A stretch of DNA of 64,000 nt from contig CM060334.1 of the NCBI GenBank assembly GCA_030674155.1, positions 26,099,537-26,163,536 on the forward strand. The letters run 5' to 3'. Position 1 is the first letter of the stretch, and each line of letters opens with the position of its first letter. Below are positions 56,525-64,000 of this stretch, one piece after another. The stretch is from Stramonita haemastoma. Lineage: Eukaryota > Mollusca > Gastropoda > Neogastropoda > Muricidae. The position numbers and the translations under genes are program-made. Below the pieces are notes generated by a model. The model worked only from the letters and a program-made list of their open reading frames with translations. It made no database searches and had not been told where the DNA came from.

Positions 56525-56890
56525 ATGAAGGACACTATAGCTAAGTGGTAAAGAATATTTGACTTCTATCAAGTGGGTCCATGAAGTAAGTTATGGGTTT
56601 CCTTCTCTGCAGGGGCACCTGGTGAATTAAAGGTGGAGATTCTTACGACCTCCCAGGTCGACTTGAAAGTGTAGACCTTCCAGGGCCTCGATTTGCTTAG
56701 TGTATATATAAACACATGCAGCAAATCAATACAGGCATGAAAGAACCCATCATTCATGCTGGCGCACAGTGGGTTCTGGAAACACACACAAAAAAAGAGC
56801 TGCTCTGAAGTGAAAACGCGCCGGCTGAGGCCAGCAGACAGACCTGCCGAGTTATAAGCACAGGAGACCAGGTACAACGCATCCCACCCA
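56525..56890 (+). mobile_element. tRNA-like SINE, family G
   Basis: Head ACTATAGCTAAGTGGTAAAG, body GTGTAGACCTTCCAGGGCCT, then AACCCATCATTCATGCTGGC. Confidence 0.72.
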
Positions 56891-57010
56891 ATAAAGGAAC
56901 AGAGAGAAGAGACGGATGAAATGAAATGAGAAGCTTAGAAGAACAGAGAATTCATCTATTTATACTAAATGCTAATAAACACTCCACAAATACAATGTTC
57001 ACACAGCACT

Positions 57011-57016
57011 TTTATT
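57011..57016 (-). promoter_or_regulatory. Candidate polyadenylation signal of NDUFA13
   Basis: AATAAA on the - strand (TTTATT on +) lies about 370 bases past the NDUFA13 stop, in a unique AT-rich stretch. It is a plausible 3' end, seen by motif only. Confidence 0.45.
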
Positions 57017-57382
57017 CATGAATACAAATTTAACAAGACTTCACATCGACATATTCTCTCAAAGACAAGAAATCTCTTCTCACTTGAAGTACTCCTAAAT
57101 TCTACTGATTATTCAGTCTGAACCACATTGACAAAACTTAACACAGAGCACTTTTTTTTTTTTCGTTTTTCTTTCTCTCTCAGTTCTACAGGCTTTAAAT
57201 TTTGACTTATTTACCACAAGCCTATCAGTTCAAAAACAAAAACGTCTGCCTGTTAAATCAAAGCAACATTCAATCAATTCTTCTTTCTTGGTATCGCACT
57301 AGTGCGCGAGATATAAACGAAAGTGGTAACAATAAACCTGAACTGCACACACGTGAAGAAGGAAAACCAACTACAGTTCTGC

Positions 57383-57586
57383 TCAGTGGTTCATGCCATC
57401 ATGGACGATGTGGAACTTCTCCCAGTAGGGGCAGTGAGCAAAGTACTCCTCAGAGGCAGGCCAGAGCCAGCGGTTGCGGATGTTGTGGTAGACAGGCTCC
57501 CCCACAGCGTGCCCGTTTTCCAGCCCTCCACATCCTTCATCAGCTCGTTCTCCTCTTCCCGGTTGGCCAGGAACTGCTTCAGCATC
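57383..57586 (-). CDS. NDUFA13: NDUFA13 exon 4, with a one-base frameshift
   Basis: It starts MLKQFLANREEENELMKDVE then GWK. In the frame one base back it continues GHAVGEPVYHNIRNRWLWPA and ends HIVHDGMNH with a stop at 57383-57385. The break falls at a run of four A on the - strand (TTTT at 57516-57519 on +); one more A would restore the frame. This looks like a homopolymer error, but a real allele is not excluded. Confidence 0.9.
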   Translation of the reverse strand, partial: DAEAVPGQPGRGERADEGCGGLENGHAVGEPVYHNIRNRWLWPASEEYFAHCPYWEKFHIVHDGMNH

Positions 57587-60233
57587 CTGCGTTTGCATGC
57601 AACGTATTGACCTTGTTAGTTTATTATGTGACTGCTAGGGAAAAAGTAGAACGTCAAATTATATGTTGCTGGTGTTGGGTATTCCCCAGTTCAACACTTT
57701 GGGGCTCACCCAGAATATGTATTGTCTCACAACACCTGGGTCCTATGAAGTCTGAGTATGGCTGCCTATATGGCGAGGTACTTGAAAATAGTCATACGCG
57801 CAAACTTCTTATTCAGTGTGCAATTTCAATCTCGCAGTGATTCCCAGGTGGGATTAGTGAGTCAGAGTGCACATTCTGGGTGACCCCCAAAGTGTTAAGC
57901 TGGGGAACAACAACAACAACACCTGGGGATCATTGTGAGACTGTAAGTACATATTGGATGAGAAGTTTGGGTCCACCATTCTTTTCTCAAGTATTGAGCC
58001 ATAAAGGGCAGCCCAACTCTCAACTTCAGAGGACCCTTTTACATTTAAGTCTGTTTTCAGATAAATGGTTGCAGATGAATACTTGAGTGTTCTTACATCG
58101 AGTCAACCGCTACTACATGACAGGTCATTTTTGTTGACTGCTTCTGAAACAGCCAGCCTCTCTCTGTGGAGGTCAAACCAGATCAAAGTAACTTAGTAAG
58201 AGAAGGCCTGTTTTTGAAACCTGAACATTACAAAGGTAATATTAGCGTCAAATAGCTTTTACTTTGTGCTATATCCAATTCTAAAGCTGTCGACTTTACA
58301 ATTTCTTTCTCCCTACACTGACTGGTAGCTTACTTTTTTTGGTCTTCAAGTTGTGAATGATATGTTATTTAAAATTTGAAAAGGAAAACTATCAATTAAA
58401 AAGTCACTGATATTACATAAAGTACTTCACAATCAAAATGTTGGCCTGATAAAGATTAAACTTTGCCAAGCAATGTTGGCGTCAACAGATTTTGGCAATA
58501 ATGCCAAATTATACAGTTTTTCATTTGAGCTACTTGTTTAAATTCAAGATTGATTTGCCAAGAAGGGGTAAAGGGTTTCAGAGAGTGAGAGAGAACGGGT
58601 TTGAGAAAGAGAGAGAGAAGACCTTTGTGTGTGAAAAATGAAGAGAGAATGTGTGTGTGTGTGCGCGTGTGTGCGTGCATGCAAGGAAAATTCATCTAAA
58701 AACCTATGACTATAGTCTATACACTGCAACATCAATCCTTATCTATGATAAATGGTGCAAAGACTGAGAGATAGATAACATAATGCTTTGTTTCAATTCA
58801 TGAGTGTATCACATGTATGTACATCAATGAGTATGCGTCATGAGTGTCAGAACTTACATTCTTTGCTGCTCAGCAACGATGAGAGGAGTAATGGCAATCC
58901 TGGCATCCCTCATCTCCAGCTCCTCTTTCCTGAAAACAAAACAGTTCTCCTGAGAAATATTGGAGAGAGAGAACACTGAATTTCTTTATTGCCATTGAAG
59001 ATGAAGGGTTTTTGACCAAGGCAGAGGAGGCATGTGTGACAATTTATCATTTATGGCAATATGAAAACACCCCCCCCCCCTTCCCCCCAAACAAACCAAA
59101 AACATATTTAATTCTATAGCTAACTGTTTAGATAAAAGAAAATTTAACAGCCCCCAGCCCCTCATCTTTGATCTAGAGTCTCTGAGGGCTAAAACTAGTA
59201 CAAGAATAATCATTGCTTTTTAAGGATTTTGTATTCTATTTTGTTTTACTTGGAGCCCTTTGGGAAATGGGGGGAGAAAGAGCTGGAGAAAATAAAGTCC
59301 AAAACCCAGAAGCCAAATAAATAAAAGAAGAAGGGAAAGAAAATAAAACCAGCAAAAAGAAACTCCATTAGTATTACCATCATCAAATGTTGAATTCATG
59401 CTTGGTTAAACAGCTCTGCTGATGACAATGGCCATACCAGCACTGTCACCATGTTAAGAATTAGCTATTGGTTTAATTCAAAACTGTTGCTGTATAGTGT
59501 ATATTTTTTATATTCAAATTAACCTACCAAGGCTAAGACTGGGTAACTGATCAGTGATCGCTTCAGTCGATTCTTGTGTCAACACCCACGGCAGCAAATA
59601 GCAGTGTTGATTCTAGGATTTCAAAAAAGGGGGCACAAGGGCCCCCTGAAATGAAAAAAAGGGGGCATTTGCCCCCCTCCCCCCTTTTCTCCCTCCCCCT
59701 TTTCTCTTCATAAAAAAGGGGACAAGTAGTAAGTAGTATATTTTGCTCATAATACCGTTAGTAACTCTGATTTCTGCTATTTTTCAAGAACGAGAAACAA
59801 AACAAACAGGATGGCATGTAGGCAGACAGGATTTAATATACACCTTATGCATTGCAGCTGGTATGTAAAATGATTTTCTTACACAGGAAAGAGAGAGAGG
59901 GGGGGAGAGAGGGGGAGAGAGAGAGAGAGATACAGAGAGAGAGAGAAGGAAGGAGAGAGATAGTCAAATTTGTATTTCCACATTTTGAGTTGGGAGAGAG
60001 AGCTAGATCTAGATGAAAAAAGAGGCAAGTGCCAAATTCAGTCTCCCCCACCCCCCTCTTACCATATGAGAGAGAGAGACAGAGACAGTGGAGAGAGGTG
60101 GGGGAAGGAGGAAGGGATGTCAAAAGTCTATTTTGTATTTCCATTCAGAGTTGGAGGGAGAACTAGATTTAGATCTAGATGAGAAAAGGGGTTAAAGCCA
60201 ATATCTAAGTCTTATCTTTTCCTCCCATATGGA

Positions 60234-60266
<33 letters not shown>

Positions 60267-62033
60267 AAGAGAGAGAAAGGGGGGGGGGGGGTCAAAGTCA
60301 ATTTTGTATTTCCACTTTCAGAGTTAGAGAGAGATCTAGATCTAGATGAGAGGAGAGGTGAAAGCCAATATCAAAGTCTTGTCCCTCCCCCCTCCCCATA
60401 AGGGAGGGAGGGAGGAGAGAGAGAGAGAGAGAGACACTCAGAGAGAGAGACTCAGAGAGAGAGACTCAGAGAGAGAGAGAGAGTTTCTGTTAAGGATAGA
60501 TCTAGATGAGAAAAGTGGTGAAATCCAATATCAAAGTCTTTTTCTTCCCATGCAGAGAGAGAGAGAGGGAGGGGAGGGGGGAGAGAGAGAGAGAGAGGAG
60601 GGGGGGGGGAGGTCAAAGTCATTTTTTATATCCAGCCGATAGTCTACCCTATACCATCATTATTGTTGCCACGCACGGGCTATTTGTCTAGCTAGATCTG
60701 AAAAACTGCCTTGAAAACTCTTTGGTCTACCAGCTTTGAACCCTGCTGGGACGCCGGAGCTTCTTCCGCTAACACAACTAACGATCTCCGTCACAATGAC
60801 GTCACTTGTTTCAGGAGTCACGGCTCCTTTGAAAAATGACGTAATGACGTAAATGAGTAGGGAAATGACGTCGGACCAGCCGTTTTGTGATGGTTGTGAC
60901 GACTGTAGGCGCTAATCAGTGCATCTTGCTGTCCCTGGGGTATCAACGTAATGACCAACGCATGTAGCGCTAATTTGAAACTATACAAACAGCAGTTGTG
61001 GGGCGCACTGTTTGTTCAAATATGCGCTATCCACAGTTTTTTTGCGTCCGTTAGGGCGCACTAGTCACATTATTTTGCGGCAAAGTTGAAAAAAATGCGG
61101 GAATCCCGCAAGGGCGCACCCTAGAATCAACACTGAAATAGGAAGCCCAGTGTACACACACACACAGTCACACACACACACACACACATAATTTCAGTCA
61201 CATAATTTTTGAATGTAAGAGTCTAAAACCACTCTTACCCTCTTTCTCGGAAAAATCCTTGGATAAGATTTTTTAAAATCTTAATTTGGCATTTCGTAGA
61301 ACAAAATCTTTAATGAATAGTTCTTTAGGAAATTTGTTATAGTTTTAAGTCATACTAGCATTTGTTATGTATTTACTTGTTGTTATCACTGTTTAGCCCA
61401 AATCTATGTACTGTATACCTTTTTAAGAAAAAGACACCCATTTTACTGCACACATCCATCAACATACTAGACCATCCCCTTCCCTTCCAATCGTCTAATA
61501 TCACTTTGAGTGAACAGACGTAAAATCGAAGCAACAACACCAACACACACACACACGTATACACATTCATGCAAAATAAAAAGAAAATGCAGATACATGT
61601 ATACTTCATAATAATAATGACAGAAAAAAACATTTCTAACCTTTGCCGTTTTCTGTCAAAGTAATAGAGAGCCCACATGGTTCCCGTGAAAGCAGAGAAG
61701 AGTCCAAATGTTGCAATGCCTGAAATGTGGAAAAAACAACCACAAACCAACAAATTATATATCAATGACAAAACCTTTGTCTTGCATGTTTATATTACAT
61801 ATTGAAAAGTTGTTATCCATCATCACAATATCTACAATGTGTATAGGCTACTACTACTACTAGTACTAGTGACAGTAGTGTTAATAGAACAGCTTGTATT
61901 CAATGTATACATTTGCACAGACATACACACAGTAAATAGTATACACACAAAGAAGCCAGCACATGTATCTATAGCCTAAATGTATACACAATTGCATGCA
62001 CACACAGACCACAAGATACAACAAAAGTGCACA

Positions 62034-62069
<36 letters not shown>

Positions 62070-62508
62070 CTGTGTGTTCACTTTTTGTACGACCTCTCAA
62101 GCACGTACTGTGTCACTGTGTGTATGTGTGCGTGTGTTGCGCACGATCATTGACTTTCAATGCCATCGGTACACTTGGCAAGGGATTCTTTCAACAGATT
62201 TGTCTCCACAGATTCTACAATCAAATGCTACCTAATATCAACGATCGTGTTTCTAAAGTCTGCTAGTGCTTCCTGAATTTGTCAGGACAGGATGCTTTCA
62301 CAGCCAAGACGAGTAGTCTGCCGACTGTCGGCATCGACGATCGAATGATCGGAAGTAAACGTGTCACTGTTCTTTTTGAAAGCTGAAAATCGCTGTATTA
62401 AGGTCTGAACTACTTACCACCTAGTTTCTTCTTCGCAACTCTCTTTGCCCATTCTATATCTTGGTATCCCCCCGGAGGGGGCATCTCCTGTTTGTACTTC
62501 GGAGCCAT
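57383..62508 (-). CDS. NDUFA13: NDUFA13 / GRIM-19, complex I accessory subunit, 4 exons
   Basis: NDUFA13 is a single-pass accessory subunit of mitochondrial NADH:ubiquinone oxidoreductase in the inner membrane; in mammals it is also called GRIM-19 and binds STAT3. Exons on - strand: 62418-62508, 61641-61719, 58858-58929, 57383-57586, with phases 1, 2, 2 agreeing. The product is about 146 residues, like the roughly 144 of animal orthologues. It begins MAPKYKQEMPPPGGYQDIEW (MPPPGGY is diagnostic), has a membrane segment in exon 2 and ends HIVHDGMNH. A one-base frameshift sits in exon 4. It is convergent with JAK, with about 12.7 kb between stop codons. Confidence 0.94.
57725..57925 (+). repeat. 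Dispersed repeat with (CAA)n tail in NDUFA13 intron 3
   Basis: GGCGAGGTACTTGAAAATAG ... CCAAAGTGTTAAGCTGGGGAA then (CAA)n, matching the end of 3765-4045. The rest of the intron (57926-58857) is unrecognised apart from short GA and GT tracts at 58610-58680. Confidence 0.7.
58858..58929 (-). CDS. NDUFA13: NDUFA13 exon 3
   Basis: It encodes KEELEMRDARIAITPLIVAE then QQRM, matching the family segment 'E-x-x-x-A-R-I-A-L-x-P-L-L-x-A-E'. The acceptor is TGTTTTCAG and the donor GTAAGT, phase 2 at both ends. Confidence 0.93.
59602..61135. mobile_element. 1.53 kb hAT-like non-autonomous DNA transposon in NDUFA13 intron 2
   Basis: Ends are CAGTGTTGATTCTAGG and its exact complement CCTAGAATCAACACTG, flanked by AAATAG at 59596-59601 and 61136-61141. 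The CAGTG start resembles hAT ends, but the 6-bp duplication is not the usual 8. No transposase frame is present. Confidence 0.82.
59885..60640 (+). repeat. Degenerate tandem block inside the hAT-like element
   Basis: About five units of 140-170 bp with GTATTTCCA(C/T)(A/T)TT, GAGAGAGCTAGATCTAGATG, a CAAAGTCTT-like part and a (GA)n part. Two units have the palindrome CTAGATCTAG. Confidence 0.82.
61641..61719 (-). CDS. NDUFA13: NDUFA13 exon 2: membrane segment
   Basis: It encodes GIATFGLFSAFTGTMWALYY, the single transmembrane helix, then FDRKRQR. The acceptor is ACATTTCAG and the donor GTTAGA. Entry is phase 1 and exit phase 2. Confidence 0.93.
62034..62068 (+). repeat. (GT)n microsatellite in NDUFA13 intron 1
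   Basis: About 17 GT units. Confidence 0.97.
62418..62508 (-). CDS. NDUFA13: NDUFA13 exon 1
   Basis: The ATG is at 62506-62508 on the complement. Thirty codons plus one base encode the conserved N-terminus with MPPPGGY and a basic AKRVAKKKLG end. The donor is GTAAGT. I see no clear promoter motif upstream. Confidence 0.94.
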
Positions 62509-63254
62509 CTTGACCTCTAGGCTACCAAGAAGGGGCCATAACAATCAGGGCCTAGCCTGCCAAAACGAGACGAAAAAGCAAAGGGACGTAATCACCAATT
62601 CCAGAACATTTTCTGGTCAAACCCCACATGCTCAAGTTTGTTCTCAGAATCGCGCGAATACAAAGTAAGAAGGATTGTAATTTGTAAATAACGATGTATC
62701 ATAGTTTCTTGTCTTTACTGTTTAATTTGATTGAGCTGTAAGTGAATGAATGTTGTATTTAAAATGAAAGTGACAAAAACCGAAAGTAGACCATCAGTTA
62801 CTAAAGTGATTTTTTTGTGTGGTAATGTTATTGTTATGTCTATAAATCTTATGGGTACGCGTGCGGCATACGCGCATTCACATGCACGCTGCACGCGTGT
62901 ACACACACACATACACACGTGCACGCGCAACCTGCTCCCCCTTTGGCTACAGTAGGCCCTAAATCGGAAATCTCCACTGAGACGCAAATTCAATGAGAGG
63001 TCACTGTTTGCCGGTAAGAACGGATGACAAAATGTACAAAAACTATACATGGGGATTTGATGTATTTTTTAGGAAGAGAATGCCATTGTGTGCCGGTAAG
63101 AACGGATGACAAAATTTACAAAACTACACACACACATTGGGAATGGATGTGTTTTCTAAACAACAGAATTTTAGACCACGCGCTACGCGCGCGTGTGTGT
63201 ATGTGTGTGAAATTCACTCCTGAAAAGACGTTAAGATGAATGAACTTTTAAGAA

Positions 63255-63298
<44 letters not shown>

Positions 63299-63360
63299 CT
63301 TGCCACTACAGTGGTGATGTACAGCTCTGGACAACTTTGTGATATTCTTCTTTTTTTCTT
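62509..63360. other. Upstream of NDUFA13: no gene recognised
   Basis: Expected to hold the NDUFA13 promoter, but I see no defining motif. 63000-63180 has two partial SINE-B body copies (GTGCCGGTAAGAACGGATGA). 63257-63298 is (CA)n. Confidence 0.5.
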
Positions 63361-63361
63361 A

Positions 63362-63650
63362 TTAAATTCTTTCTTTCATTCTTTTATTTTGAGGAATATA
63401 GAACACAGTTTTGTCAATTTTGTTATTCGTTCCCACCGGCACACAATGGCCTGCTCTTCTGAATAGCAGAAATGGTTTACGTGTGGGCAAGATATTCCGC
63501 ATGCGTTCACACACGGTTTAAAGTCTCATCCGAAAGACTTTTGGGGGAGTGGAGTCGGCACTGATGTTAACTCCAGAGGAAAAAATCCTCTTGAACGAGA
63601 TTCGAGCCCGGCTTAGCAGGTCACTGACCACTAGGCTATCCCGTCCCCTT
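63362..63650 (-). mobile_element. SINE-B copy
   Basis: Complete on -: complement of ACCACTAGGCTATCCCGTCC at the head, body to TTTTATTTTGAGGAATATAG. 63651-64000 after it is unrecognised. Confidence 0.88.
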
Positions 63651-64000
63651 GAAGACGGGAAGAGACTGGTCAAGCGGTCAATTAATGCCGTGATGGTTTC
63701 TCCGCCAGTTAACCACTGTTGTTATTGTGATTAGATTAACATCCCAGCATCCCAGCGGAAATTTCCGATTTAGGGACTGAATTTTTAACCACTGTTTCAG
63801 TATCTGCCATGAAATCCTTAGTAGGCCCACGGCCTATGGCATACAGTAAATAAATAGTAAATAGAATTAGGATTTTCTATTTTCAATGTTGGAATTACAA
63901 CAAGCAGATTCAGCCTGCCACTTTCAACTACAGAACCGTCAGTAAAAACTTTAATATAGTCTAATCACTATAGCTTTCGTCGGTATGAACTGTAGCTATA

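Noticed and set aside
59845..60690. Arg/Glu-rich frames in the hAT-like element
   Set aside because: Translations of (GA)n-rich tandem units, in a non-autonomous element.

Overview
The window reads as nuclear DNA of a marine lophotrochozoan, most likely a gastropod mollusc. It holds one large intron-rich gene on the + strand, a short convergent gene on the - strand, and a very heavy load of tRNA-derived SINEs, minisatellites, microsatellites and transposons. The taxon is an inference from gene structure and repeat style; I ran no database search.

1630-44626 (+) is a Janus kinase (JAK) gene whose N-terminal exons lie left of the window. Seventeen exons can be joined with every intron phase agreeing. 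They encode in order the FERM F3 lobe, an SH2 domain, a JH2 pseudokinase and a JH1 tyrosine kinase ending at a TGA at 44624-44626. The protein is unusual. The SH2 phosphotyrosine-binding Arg is a Tyr, the JH1 catalytic loop reads HGDLAARN instead of HRDLAARN, the APE motif reads PPE, and JH2 carries a Gly/Ser-rich insert. Exon 14 has a one-base frameshift between the glycine loop and the catalytic Lys.

57383-62508 (-) is NDUFA13 (GRIM-19), a mitochondrial complex I subunit, in four exons, with a one-base frameshift in an A-run of its last exon. Both frameshifts look like uncorrected consensus errors.

JAK introns hold two DIRS-type tyrosine-recombinase retrotransposons, both antisense to JAK. 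The one at 10936-15737 is intact (Gag, RT/RNase H/methyltransferase-like, YR, inverted ends and internal complementary region). The one at 38046-42789 has a wrecked coding body but perfect, fully complementary ends. Other mobile DNA: about ten copies of a tRNA-derived SINE (SINE-A) with clear target-site duplications; a second tRNA SINE family (SINE-B); a chimeric tRNA/5S rRNA SINE; LINE 3' ends; a run of three piggyBac-like MITEs sharing TTAA sites, with a 1.4 kb TTAA element nested in the middle one; a 1.5 kb hAT-like element; and a 0.43 kb MITE.

The most striking pattern is that many minisatellites in JAK are built from the gene's own exon boundaries. The repeated unit carries a copy of the adjacent splice acceptor (exons 6, 7, 10, 15, 16), splice donor (exons 1, 7), or the stop codon and start of the 3' UTR (exon 17). 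44627-57382 is intergenic or 3' UTR and repeat-rich. I see no further protein-coding gene there or in 62509-64000.
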